64,000 bases of DNA from Betaproteobacteria bacterium. GTDB lineage: Bacteria; Pseudomonadota; Gammaproteobacteria; Burkholderiales; Casimicrobiaceae. The stretch's first letter is position 1, and each line of letters begins with the position of its first letter. Of this stretch, positions 30,765-40,151 are shown piece by piece. Below the pieces are notes generated by a model. That model made no database searches. It was not told where the DNA came from and worked only from the letters and a program-made list of their open reading frames with translations. The stretch lies in the NCBI GenBank assembly GCA_003153475.1, contig PLYT01000005.1, forward strand, positions 26,781 to 90,780, in the 5' to 3' direction. The position numbers were made by a program, and so were the translations under genes.

Positions 30765-31021
30765 ACGTCGCCGGCTGCAGCGGCGGCGGGCATCGACCTC
30801 GCTCCGCCGTCGCATGCCCCGTCGCGGGGCCGCCTGCATCATTGGCGTGCGCTTCGCCGATCGCCGCGAGGTCGCCATCGAGTGCGGCTCGCGTCCGAAC
30901 CGCGATGTCCAAAGTCGCATCTAACGGTTGATCCCGGCCGTCGCTTCAGAGTAGAGTCCGCTCAGTTCCATCGGAATCATTCGAGTGTTGATTTAGGAGT
31001 CGAGCTGACGCGTTTGTCCGG

Positions 31022-31037
31022 TGGCACGGTTAGTGCA
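31022..31037 (+). promoter_or_regulatory. candidate sigma-54 promoter TGGCACG-GTTA-GTGCA
   Basis: Exact TGGCACG -24 element, GG-N10-GC spacing, then ggaggt RBS and ATG at 31068. Confidence 0.6.
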
Positions 31038-31067
31038 TGTGACTGTTCACGGAGGTAGATAACCAGC

Positions 31068-32027
31068 ATGGATTCCGTCATCGCGCTTGCGGATCTGCAA
31101 TCGATCTACTCGGTCGCCGAAGTCGACCGGGCGCTCGAGGACGGCGCAGCCCGGCGCAATGAAGGACTGAAGAGCTGGTACGACCGCATGCGCGAGCTCG
31201 GCGGCTCGCGCTACATCATCAAGCCGTCGACGGCGGCAGCGGTTGACGAGCTGCACGAGACATCGCCGAATTTCGGCAACGTCGTCGACGATCTGCGCAA
31301 ATACCTGGCGCTGGCCATCGCCGGCAACGAAGCGGTGCAATTCACGCCGCTCCTGCTGCTAGGCGAGCCCGGCCTCGGCAAGACCTATTTCGCGAAAAAG
31401 CTTGCCCAAGCGCTGGGCACCGGGTTCGAGTTCGTCTCGATGAGCTCGCTCACGGCCGGCTGGATCCTCACCGGCGCGGCGGCGCAATGGAATAACGCGC
31501 GACCGGGCAAGGTGGCGCAGACGCTGATCGACGGCGAATTCGCCAATCCGGTCGTCGTGCTCGACGAGATCGACAAGGCCGGCGGCGATGCGCGCTACGA
31601 CCCGATGGGCGCGCTGTACACGCTGCTCGAGCGCGACACCGCGGCACATTTCAAGGACGAATTCATCGACGTCGACATCGACGCCTCGCACATCCTCTGG
31701 ATCGCCACCGCGAACGATGAAAATGCGATCCCGGAGCCGATCCTCAACCGCATGAACGTCTACGTGATCGACCGGCCGGACGCGGCAGGCGCACGCACGA
31801 TCGCGCTGGCCGTCTATCACGAGATCCTCGATGCGCATCGCTGGCCGTTCCCGTCCGAGCCGGCCGAATCGGTGCTCGAGCGGCTGGCGGCGGTGCCGGC
31901 GCGGGACATGCGGAAGCTCCTGCTCGACGCGTTCGGGACCGCCCGGCTCGCCAATCGCGACTACCTGGTGCCCGAAGATATCGACGCGAAAAAGCTCTGC
32001 GGCCGGAAGGCGCGGGTAGGATTCTAA
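31068..32027 (+). CDS. Lon-like AAA+ ATPase lacking a protease domain
   Basis: Walker A LLGEPGLGKTYFAKKLAQALG; Walker B VVVLDEIDKAG; IPEPILNRMNVYVIDRP; no Lon peptidase domain in 319 aa. Confidence 0.9.
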   Translation: MDSVIALADLQSIYSVAEVDRALEDGAARRNEGLKSWYDRMRELGGSRYIIKPSTAAAVDELHETSPNFGNVVDDLRKYLALAIAGNEAVQFTPLLLLGEPGLGKTYFAKKLAQALGTGFEFVSMSSLTAGWILTGAAAQWNNARPGKVAQTLIDGEFANPVVVLDEIDKAGGDARYDPMGALYTLLERDTAAHFKDEFIDVDIDASHILWIATANDENAIPEPILNRMNVYVIDRPDAAGARTIALAVYHEILDAHRWPFPSEPAESVLERLAAVPARDMRKLLLDAFGTARLANRDYLVPEDIDAKKLCGRKARVGF

Positions 32028-32083
32028 GCCGCCGCCGTTGCCCCACAGCGTTCACCCGCCTGCAGGCAGACGCTGAAAGATCG

Positions 32084-32416
32084 ATGAGCGCACGACAACG
32101 CATCGGCGCGGTCATGGCGTCCACGGGCTGGTCCGCCCTGACGCTGGTATGGGTCAGCGGGACCATTCTTCATTTTTTCACGGCGATCGTAGCCTTCGAC
32201 CTTGCCGGAGGAGGCCTGAAGCGATACGTCGCCGCCATCGCCGCATTCGTCTTTCCTCTGGCCGGCGAGGTCGCGGTCGTGGTCGCCGCCTGGAAAGCGT
32301 CGGGCTCGATGATCAACAGCTATTCGATCTGGGTCCTCCTCTGGGTTGCCTTCGGGTTTGCGATCTACTGCCTGATCGCCTTCGGCAACTGGCTGGGCCA
32401 GCGCGACCAGATCTAG
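32084..32416 (+). CDS. hypothetical membrane protein (about 3 TM)
   Basis: TGWSALTLVWVSGTILHFFTAIVAFDLAGGGLKRYVAAIAAFVFPLAGEVAVVVAAW. Confidence 0.65.
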   Translation: MSARQRIGAVMASTGWSALTLVWVSGTILHFFTAIVAFDLAGGGLKRYVAAIAAFVFPLAGEVAVVVAAWKASGSMINSYSIWVLLWVAFGFAIYCLIAFGNWLGQRDQI

Positions 32417-32673
32417 CGCGCGCAAGACGATCCGCCAGAAAACTCAAGACGCCGGCCGCCTCCGTGTTTGACATCATCCGATGTCGATCCGGAAAAAAGC
32501 GGCGCAAGGAATTGCCGAGATCTTCGTCGAAGATGCTGCGATGAAGATCAAGAAGGAAAGCTCGAACTCCTAGCACGGCGTTGCCGTACCTTCCGTCATG
32601 CGCTACAGTCTGCCGGCTATGAACGCGGCAGGCGAAAGCGCATGAACGGAAACGGGCACCCGTCGGGGCGCGC

Positions 32674-34470
32674 ATGAACGACACGACGCGTGTTGCAAAG
32701 GCGCAAACCGCCGCCGGCTGGGGCAGCGACGTCATCGCGGACCTGTTGCGCGCGCTCGACATCCCGTACATCGCGCTGACCCCGGGCGCGAGCTTTCGCG
32801 GCCTGCACGACAGTCTGGTCAACCACCTCGGCAACACGCGTCCGGAAATGCTGCTGTGTCTGCACGAGGAGCACGCGGTCGCGCTCGCGCACGGCTATGC
32901 GCGCGTCACCGGCCGGCCGCTCGCCGTCGCGCTCCACGCGAACGTCGGGCTGATGCATGCGACGATGGCGATCTTCAACGCGTGGTGCGACCGGATTCCG
33001 ATCCTTCTCTTAGGCGGCGTCGGCCCGCTCGATGCCGTCAAGCGCCGGCCGTGGGTCGACTGGATCCACACGATGCGAGACCTGGGCGCGCTGGTGCGCG
33101 GCTATGTCAAATGGGACGATCAGCCGGGATCGGTGGCCGCCGCGCTCGAAGCGATCCTGCGCGCCCACCGCATCGCGCTGACCTTGCCGCACGGACCCGT
33201 TTACGTCTCGCTCGATGCCGCGCTGCAGGAGGAGCCGCTGGCCGCGCGTGTACCGCTGCCGGCGCTCGACCGCTATCCCGAGCCGCTGTCTGGCGCGCCG
33301 CCACAGGAAGCGGTGCGCGAGGCCGTGAGCCTGCTTGAAAGCGGCAAGCGCCCGCTGCTGATGCTCGGGCGCATGTCGAACGATCCGACAGCGTTCGCGC
33401 TGCGGGTCGCGCTGGCCGAGCGTCTTTCCGCCGTCGTGCTCACCGACATCAAGACCGGGGCCTCTTTTCCGACGCAGCATCCGTTGCATCCGTTTCCTCC
33501 CAGCTTGTACGTCGGCCCCGAGGCGTCGCGTGCGATCCGGGAGTCCGACGTGATTCTTTCGCTCGACTGGATCGACCTGGGCGGCACGCTGTCGCAGGCC
33601 TGCGCCGGCGAGCTGCCGTGCGGCCAGGTGATCCACTGCTCGCTCGATCAATACGTGCACAACGGGTCGAACATGGATTACCAGGCGCTGCCGCCGTCCG
33701 ACTTGTCGATCCTCGCGCCGCCGGATGCGCTGGCCGCGGCGCTGGTCGCCGCACTCGGGGCGCGTGCGGCGGCCCCGATCAAATCCTGGTTCGCCAAGAC
33801 CGCCGCCGCAACGAGTGCGGGAGCCGAATCGCGCAGTGCCTCGGCCGACTACATGCCTCTGGAAGAACTGGCGCGGGTGACGACGGAAACGCTCACGTCG
33901 CATCGGCCTTCCTACATCCGGTTGCCGCTGGGCTGGCCCGGCGAATACTGCCGCTTCACCCATCCGCAGGATTACATCGGCTTCGACGGCGGCGGCGGCA
34001 TCGGCTCGGGACCGGGCATGGCCGTCGGCGCCGCACTGGCGTTGCGCGGCGGAGAGCGCTTTCCGGTCGCGGTGCTCGGCGACGGCGACTATCTGATGGG
34101 TCTGACCGCGCTGTGGACCGGCGTGCACTATCGCGTGCCGCTGCTCATCATCGTCGCCAACAACGAATCGTTCTTCAACGACGAGCTGCATCAGGAGCGC
34201 ATGGCGCGCCTGCGCGGCCGGCCGGTCGAAAATCGCTGGATCGGGATGCGCATGAGCGATCCGGCGATCGACCTGGCCACCCTCGCCCGCGGTCAGGGCG
34301 CGAAGGCCTACGGTCCGGTACGCAGTGCCGATGCGCTTGCCGCGGCGATCGCCGAAGGCGTCGAGGCCGTGCGCGCCGGTGCCCTGGTGGTGATCGATGC
34401 GCGCGTCGCGCCCGAATATTCGCGCGCGGTGTCGTCGTCGCTGCTCAAACACCTGCCGGCGCAGAATTGA
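32674..34470 (+). CDS. thiamine pyrophosphate-binding enzyme (acetolactate synthase/benzoylformate decarboxylase-like)
   Basis: CLHEEHAVALAHGYARVTGRPLAVALHANVGLMHA; GDGDYLMGLTALWTGVHYRVPLLIIVANNESFFN TPP-binding region. Confidence 0.92.
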   Translation: MNDTTRVAKAQTAAGWGSDVIADLLRALDIPYIALTPGASFRGLHDSLVNHLGNTRPEMLLCLHEEHAVALAHGYARVTGRPLAVALHANVGLMHATMAIFNAWCDRIPILLLGGVGPLDAVKRRPWVDWIHTMRDLGALVRGYVKWDDQPGSVAAALEAILRAHRIALTLPHGPVYVSLDAALQEEPLAARVPLPALDRYPEPLSGAPPQEAVREAVSLLESGKRPLLMLGRMSNDPTAFALRVALAERLSAVVLTDIKTGASFPTQHPLHPFPPSLYVGPEASRAIRESDVILSLDWIDLGGTLSQACAGELPCGQVIHCSLDQYVHNGSNMDYQALPPSDLSILAPPDALAAALVAALGARAAAPIKSWFAKTAAATSAGAESRSASADYMPLEELARVTTETLTSHRPSYIRLPLGWPGEYCRFTHPQDYIGFDGGGGIGSGPGMAVGAALALRGGERFPVAVLGDGDYLMGLTALWTGVHYRVPLLIIVANNESFFNDELHQERMARLRGRPVENRWIGMRMSDPAIDLATLARGQGAKAYGPVRSADALAAAIAEGVEAVRAGALVVIDARVAPEYSRAVSSSLLKHLPAQN

Positions 34471-34481
34471 AGGTGAATACG

Positions 34482-35975
34482 ATGCTCGCGCATGCCGATG
34501 CCTCTATCGACCCGCGGATGCCTCGTCATCGCGGACTCTATTACGGTGGTGCGTGGCATACGTCGGCCGGAGGACGCAATACGGCGATTTCGAGCCCGGG
34601 AACCGGCGAGGCGCTCGGCACGGCGGTTGACGCCTCGGCCGAAGATGTCGACCGCGCCGTCATCGCCGCAAGGCGCGCGTTCCTGTCCTGGCGCGACGTG
34701 CCGGCGCAACAGCGCGCCAAGGCGATACGCGCGGCCGCCGCGGTGCTGCGCGAGCACGCCGAGGAGCTCGCGTGGCTCGACGCCATCGACGGCGGCAATC
34801 CGCTGACGGCGATGCTGTTCGATGTCGGCATCAGCGCCGATTACATGGATTACTTCGCCGGCCTGGTCACCGAGATCAAGGGCAGCACGATACCGATCGG
34901 CGCCGGCACGCTCAATTACACGGTGCGCGAGCCGCTCGGGGTCGTCGCGCGCATCGGCGCATTCAATCATCCGCTGCTCTTCGTCGCCGGCAAATGCGGC
35001 GCCCCGCTCGCCGCGGGCAACGTGCTGATCGTCAAGCCGGCCGAGCAGACGCCGCTTACGGCACTGCGCATCGCCGAGCTCTGGGCCGACGTGTTTCCGC
35101 CGGGCGTGTTCAGCGTCGTCACCGGCGGGCGCGACGCCGGCGCTGCGTTGGTCGCGCATCCCAAGGTGGCCAAGATCGGATTCATCGGCAGCGTCGGCGG
35201 CGGCCGCGCGGTGATGCAGGGCGCCAGCGCGACGCTCAAGGCGCTGACGCTGGAGCTGGGCGGCAAGAACGCCCTGATCGCCTGCGCCGACGCCAAGCCG
35301 GCCGACGTCGCCGAAGGCGTGGTGCGCGGCATGAATTTTCGCTACGTCACCGGGCAGTCGTGCAATTCGACCAGCCGCGTCTACCTGCACGACGACATCC
35401 ACGATGCAACCTTGCCCGAGATCGTCAAACGCGTTGCGGCGATCAGGATAGGACTGCCGACCGAGCCCGACACCGAGATGTCGTGCCTGGCGAGCCAGGC
35501 GCAGTTCGACAAAACGATGAGCTACATCAAGCTGGGGCTGGACGGCGGCGCGCGTCTCGCCTATGGCGGCAAGCGGCCGGCGGACCCCAAGCTCGCGCGC
35601 GGATTCTTCGTCGAACCTACGGTGTTCGCCGATGTGACCGACGACATGCGCATCGCCCGCGAGGAGATCTTCGGACCAGTGGTCAGCATCCTGCGCTGGT
35701 CCGACGAGAGCGACCTCTTGTCGCGGGTCAATGCGCTCGACGTAGGCCTGACCGCCTCGATCTGGACGCACGACCTTGACCGCGCGCATCGGCTTGCCTC
35801 GAGAGTCGAAGCCGGGTACATCTGGATCAACGGTGCCAGCACGCATCACGTCGGCGTTCCGTTCGGCGGGGTCAAGCAGTCCGGCCTGGGACGCGAGGAA
35901 TCGATCGAAGAGCTTCTCGCCTGCACCCAGCTCAAGAACGTGAACGTGACCTTGCGCATGCCATCGGTACCGTGA
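34482..35975 (+). CDS. aldehyde dehydrogenase family protein
   Basis: KALTLELGGKNALIACADA; NFRYVTGQSCNSTSRVYLH active-site Cys; EEIFGPVVSILRW; internal start of ORF 33618..35975. Confidence 0.95.
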   Translation: MLAHADASIDPRMPRHRGLYYGGAWHTSAGGRNTAISSPGTGEALGTAVDASAEDVDRAVIAARRAFLSWRDVPAQQRAKAIRAAAAVLREHAEELAWLDAIDGGNPLTAMLFDVGISADYMDYFAGLVTEIKGSTIPIGAGTLNYTVREPLGVVARIGAFNHPLLFVAGKCGAPLAAGNVLIVKPAEQTPLTALRIAELWADVFPPGVFSVVTGGRDAGAALVAHPKVAKIGFIGSVGGGRAVMQGASATLKALTLELGGKNALIACADAKPADVAEGVVRGMNFRYVTGQSCNSTSRVYLHDDIHDATLPEIVKRVAAIRIGLPTEPDTEMSCLASQAQFDKTMSYIKLGLDGGARLAYGGKRPADPKLARGFFVEPTVFADVTDDMRIAREEIFGPVVSILRWSDESDLLSRVNALDVGLTASIWTHDLDRAHRLASRVEAGYIWINGASTHHVGVPFGGVKQSGLGREESIEELLACTQLKNVNVTLRMPSVP

Positions 35976-36059
35976 CTCGCGAGCGCCGGTTGCCGTTTTG
36001 GCCGGCCTCGTCTGACAATGCAAGTCGCGGATCGATTTTCGAATCCACAGGAGGAAGCA

Positions 36060-37058
36060 ATGCTCGATCGTCAAATCAAGTGGCTCATTTCGGCGCTCAT
36101 CCCCTTGCTCGGGATGCTGGTGGTGGCCGGTCCGGTCAGCGCCGAAAACATCGCCGTCGGTAATTACGGCAGCTCGGCCAACGGCATGCCGTTCGCCGTC
36201 GCGCTGGAAAAGGGCTACTTCCAGCAGGAGGGCGCGAACGTCACCGGCATCATCGCCTCGGAGGGCGGCGGGACCTCGGTGCGCAACGCTATGGCCGGGG
36301 TGGCCTACGGCGAAGCCAATCCCGGCGCGATCGCGGTGGCGATCCAGCAGGGCGCCGATATCAAAATCGTCAGCGACAACGTGCTCACGATCGCCGAATT
36401 CGCGTGGCTCGTGAAGAAGGACTCGCCGATCAAGACGATCCAGGATCTGAAGGGCAAGAAGATCGGCTACACCAATCCGCGGTCGACCAGCCAGGCGCTC
36501 GACATCCTGATGCTGCAGAAGGCGGGGCTCAAGCCGGAGGATGCCGAGCTCGTCAAGACCGGCGGCTTCGGGCCGATGGTGGCGGCGCTCGAGCTCGGCC
36601 AGATCGACTGCGCACCGGTGACGGAGCCCCTATGGTCCAAGTCGAAGGACAAGTTCCGCGTGCTGATCACCGGGGCCGAAGCGCTGCCGCCGCTCGACAA
36701 CGTCGTCGGCATGGCGACGTCCGACGCGATGAAAAACCGCGGAGATTTCATTCGCGCGATCATCCGCGCCCGTCGGCGCGCTGTCGAGTTCATGATCGCG
36801 CACCCCGACGAGGCCGGCGACATCGTTGCCAAGCCATTCAACATCACGCCGGAAGTGGCGCGCAGTGCCGTGCGCAATCTGACGACGAGTCTGACCCAGG
36901 GTGTGCCGTACTGGGGCGACGGCCGCTTCCACCTGTCGGGCATGAAGCGGATCATCGAGGTGCAGAAGAGCGTCGGTGCGATCGCCGGCGACATGGACGT
37001 GACGAAGATGATCACCACCGAGTTCCTGCCCGACGACCTGAAGAAGTCCGTCGAATAG
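36060..37058 (+). CDS. ABC transporter substrate-binding protein (NitT/TauT/SsuA-like)
   Basis: Signal peptide; NGMPFAVALEKGYFQQEGANVTGIIASEGGGTSVRNAMAG. Confidence 0.9.
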   Translation: MLDRQIKWLISALIPLLGMLVVAGPVSAENIAVGNYGSSANGMPFAVALEKGYFQQEGANVTGIIASEGGGTSVRNAMAGVAYGEANPGAIAVAIQQGADIKIVSDNVLTIAEFAWLVKKDSPIKTIQDLKGKKIGYTNPRSTSQALDILMLQKAGLKPEDAELVKTGGFGPMVAALELGQIDCAPVTEPLWSKSKDKFRVLITGAEALPPLDNVVGMATSDAMKNRGDFIRAIIRARRRAVEFMIAHPDEAGDIVAKPFNITPEVARSAVRNLTTSLTQGVPYWGDGRFHLSGMKRIIEVQKSVGAIAGDMDVTKMITTEFLPDDLKKSVE

Positions 37059-37075
37059 CGGGCGGCGCGCGCGGG

Positions 37076-37882
37076 ATGACCTCGGCCCATGTTGCGCTGA
37101 AAGGCGTCACCAAACGCTTCCCCGCCAGCGCGGGAGGACAGGCGGTCCATGCGCTCGGACCGATCGATCTTTCTATCCGGCAGGGCGAGTTCTTTGCGGT
37201 CGTCGGGCCGTCCGGCTGCGGCAAGTCGACTTTGCTCGAGCTCATCGCCGGACTCACCCCGGCGAGCGAGGGGCAGATCGAATTCGAAGGGCGGGCGATC
37301 GAGAACGAAATCCCCGACGGGATCGGCGTCGTGTTTCAGGAGGATGCCTGCTTTCCCTGGCTCTCCGTTCGCGAGAACGTCGAGTTCGGCCTGCGCAAGG
37401 CCGGGGTCGCGCCTGATGAAAAAGCCCGCCGCGTCCGCGATGCCATTGCGATGATGGGCCTAGGCGAGTTCGCGCCGAGCTACCCGGCGCAGCTTTCGGG
37501 CGGAATGCGCCAGCGCGTCTGCATCGCCCGCACGCTGGTGGCGAAGCCGCGTCTTCTGCTGCTGGACGAGCCGTTCGGTGCACTCGACCAGCAGACGCGC
37601 CTCCTGATGGGCGACGAAGTGTTGCGCCTGTGGCGGGAGATCGGCGCCACGGTGTTCCTGATTACGCATGCGCTCGACGAGGCCGCGATGCTCGCCGACC
37701 GGATCGCGGTAATGTCGGCGCGGCCCGGCACGGTGATCGACATGGTCGAGACTCACTGGCCGCGCGAGCGCGACAGCCGGATCGTCGAGCAGGAGAGCTT
37801 CGGTGCGACAACCAGCCGGTTGTGGAAGACCTTGCGCGAGGAATCGATGAAGACGATGGGTCGATCGGCCGCCGCGACATGA
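37076..37882 (+). CDS. ABC transporter ATP-binding protein (NitT/TauT family)
   Basis: VVGPSGCGKSTLLELIAGLTPASEG; LSGGMRQRVCIARTL; LLLLDEPFGALDQQTR. Confidence 0.95.
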   Translation: MTSAHVALKGVTKRFPASAGGQAVHALGPIDLSIRQGEFFAVVGPSGCGKSTLLELIAGLTPASEGQIEFEGRAIENEIPDGIGVVFQEDACFPWLSVRENVEFGLRKAGVAPDEKARRVRDAIAMMGLGEFAPSYPAQLSGGMRQRVCIARTLVAKPRLLLLDEPFGALDQQTRLLMGDEVLRLWREIGATVFLITHALDEAAMLADRIAVMSARPGTVIDMVETHWPRERDSRIVEQESFGATTSRLWKTLREESMKTMGRSAAAT

Positions 37883-38631
37883 GACGGGTGAGGCTCTACC
37901 AGGTTGGCGTCATCGCCGGCCTTCTGTTGCTGCTCGAAGCGCTCTGTCTCGCCGGCGTCATCGACAAGATCACGATGCCGCCGCCGCACCGGATCGCGGT
38001 CGATCTGGTCAAGCTGCTTCTCGCCGGCAAGCTCTACCCGGAAATCGGCAAGAGCCTGGCCAACGTCCTGCTGGCTTTCGGGCTGGCGTACTCGACCGGG
38101 ATCGTCACCGGCACCGTGTTGCACGGGTACAGGACGGCCAGGGAGACGCTCGATCCGCTGTTCGCGACCTATTACGCGATTCCGGTTTTCGCTTTCTATC
38201 CGCTGTTCATCGTGATCTTCGGTCTGGGCGACGGGCCGCAGGTGCTGATCGGATTCCTGCTCGGCGTCGTCGCCGTCATCGTCACCATGCTGAACGGGCT
38301 CGACCGGGTGCCGCGCGTTCTGAGGAAGACGGCATCGATCTGCCGCATGGGGCCGTTCGAAACGGCGGTGCACGTGACGCTCCCGTTCTGCGCGCCCTAC
38401 CTATTGACCGCGGCGAAGCTCGCGCTGGCCTACGCCTTCATCGGCGTGATCGGCTCGGAATTTATCATGGCCCGCAGCGGCATGGGCTACGAGATCGGCT
38501 ACGCCTATACCAATTTCGACAATGCGACGATGTATCCGCTGATCGTCCTGATCCTGCTTTTGTCGATTGTCATGAACGGCGTTCTCACCCACTGGGAGAA
38601 ACTGCTTCTCGCCAGGAGAGGCCAACGTTGA
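37879..38631 (+). CDS. ABC transporter permease (NitT/TauT family)
   Basis: TM protein; ASICRMGPFETAVHVTLPFCAPYLLTAAKLALAYAFIGVIGSEFI; ATGA overlap with the upstream ATPase. Confidence 0.92.
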   Translation: MRRVRLYQVGVIAGLLLLLEALCLAGVIDKITMPPPHRIAVDLVKLLLAGKLYPEIGKSLANVLLAFGLAYSTGIVTGTVLHGYRTARETLDPLFATYYAIPVFAFYPLFIVIFGLGDGPQVLIGFLLGVVAVIVTMLNGLDRVPRVLRKTASICRMGPFETAVHVTLPFCAPYLLTAAKLALAYAFIGVIGSEFIMARSGMGYEIGYAYTNFDNATMYPLIVLILLLSIVMNGVLTHWEKLLLARRGQR

Positions 38632-39377
38632 TGGGCGACAGAGCGAAATCGCTGCGCAACACGATCGTCCTCATCGCCGGATTGCTCGTTTTCTGGCAGC
38701 TGATGTACGCGGTCATCGGTGAGGTGGCGATGCGATCGCCGTGGCAGACGATGCGCTACACGGTGACGCTTGTTGAGACCGATTTTTTCTGGGTCCATCT
38801 GACGAACACGCTGCAGGCCTTTGCCGTCGCGCTCGTGCTCTCGGTAGTCCTCGGGCTCCTGATCGGCTTTGCGCTGGGCCTCCATCGGCTGTCAGCGGAA
38901 GCGATGGAGCCTATGCTGGTCGCGCTCTATTCGATCCCGAAGATCACGCTCTATCCGATCATCCTGCTCGCCTTCGGGCTGGGCATGTCGGCCAAGATCG
39001 CGTTCGGCGCGATCCACGGCATCATTCCGGTCGCTCTGTTCACGCTCAACGCGGTGCGCAGCACCAAGCCGATCCTGGTCAAGACCGGGCGCGTGCTCAA
39101 GCTGAGCCCGCCGGCCATGGTGCGCTCGATCCTGTTTCCGGCGGCGGTGCCCGAGATTTTCACCGGATTGCGCGTCGGCTTTTCATTGACCCTGATCGGG
39201 ACGGTGCTGGGCGAGATGTTCGCGGCGCAACACGGCCTCGGCTATCTGCTGATGAACGCGATCGGCCTCTACAACGTTGACGTGATCATGTCGGTGACGT
39301 TTCTGCTGGTCGTTTTTGCGGCGGGCGTCAACGGGATTCTGCTCGCGGTCGATCGCCGGCTGCATTTCCGGGTCTAG
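38628..39377 (+). CDS. ABC transporter permease (NitT/TauT family), second subunit
   Basis: TM protein; GRVLKLSPPAMVRSILFPAAVPEIFTGLRVGFSLTLIGTVLGEMFAAQHGLGYL. Confidence 0.92.
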   Translation: MMGDRAKSLRNTIVLIAGLLVFWQLMYAVIGEVAMRSPWQTMRYTVTLVETDFFWVHLTNTLQAFAVALVLSVVLGLLIGFALGLHRLSAEAMEPMLVALYSIPKITLYPIILLAFGLGMSAKIAFGAIHGIIPVALFTLNAVRSTKPILVKTGRVLKLSPPAMVRSILFPAAVPEIFTGLRVGFSLTLIGTVLGEMFAAQHGLGYLLMNAIGLYNVDVIMSVTFLLVVFAAGVNGILLAVDRRLHFRV

Positions 39378-39407
39378 CGGTCGGGATCGGGCCGGGACGC
39401 CGGTTCG

Positions 39408-40151
39408 CTAGGCCGCGGCCAGGGGCGCCATCGACGCGCCTTCGATCCGATGCCGCGCGAACGCCCGGGCGATGAATCCCGAGCGCTTCATCTCCTCGAC
39501 GAAGTCGTGCAGGTATTTCGCGCCGGCGTCGCGCCCGCGCGGCGTGCCCATCGCCTGATTGATCGCCATGAATCGACCCGGCAGCAGGCGAAAGCCCGGT
39601 ATCCGGCGCGCGGCTTCTTCGAGTTGCGGCTTGACCCCGGCGATGCAGTCGAGCTCGCCTTTCGTCCACAGCTCGAGCACGGCTTCGAACGAGCTCGCAC
39701 GAACGAGCGTCGCCTCTTTGAGCTCGCGCGTCAGGAACAGGTCATAAGCGCTGCCGACGATGACGCCGACGCGCGTGCCGGGCCGGTCGATCCCGGCGTT
39801 GTCGCCGATCGGAGAACGATCCGCCACGAGATAAACGCCTTCGATGACGACGTAGGCGGCTGTGAAGCGGATGTCGGCCGCGCGCAGCGGATCGATCGCC
39901 AGAAAGCAGATGTCCCAGGCTCCGGATGCAAGGGCGGCTACGACCTTGCCGGCGGCGTCGTAGGGCACGAAGTCGACCGGCACGCCGAGGCACCGCGCCA
40001 GCTCGCGCGCGAGATCGGCCGAAATACCGCTTGCTTCGCCGGTCGCCGGGTTCCACGCCGCAAGCACCGGGTTGCCGTAGTTGAACGCGGCGCGAAGCCT
40101 GCCCGAAGGCGCGAGCTCGGCGACGACGGCGGGCGGCGCGAGAGGCGTCAT
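39408..40151 (-). CDS. extracellular solute-binding protein family 3 (amino-acid type)
   Basis: GRLRAAFNYGNPVLAAWNPATGEASGISADLARELARCLGVPVDFVPYDAAGKVVAALASGAWDICFLAIDP. Confidence 0.88.
   Translation of the reverse strand: MTPLAPPAVVAELAPSGRLRAAFNYGNPVLAAWNPATGEASGISADLARELARCLGVPVDFVPYDAAGKVVAALASGAWDICFLAIDPLRAADIRFTAAYVVIEGVYLVADRSPIGDNAGIDRPGTRVGVIVGSAYDLFLTRELKEATLVRASSFEAVLELWTKGELDCIAGVKPQLEEAARRIPGFRLLPGRFMAINQAMGTPRGRDAGAKYLHDFVEEMKRSGFIARAFARHRIEGASMAPLAAA

Noticed and set aside
32481-32573. 30-aa ORF MSIRKKAAQGIAEIFVEDAAMKIKKESSNS
   Set aside because: Too short, no clear RBS or homology to support it
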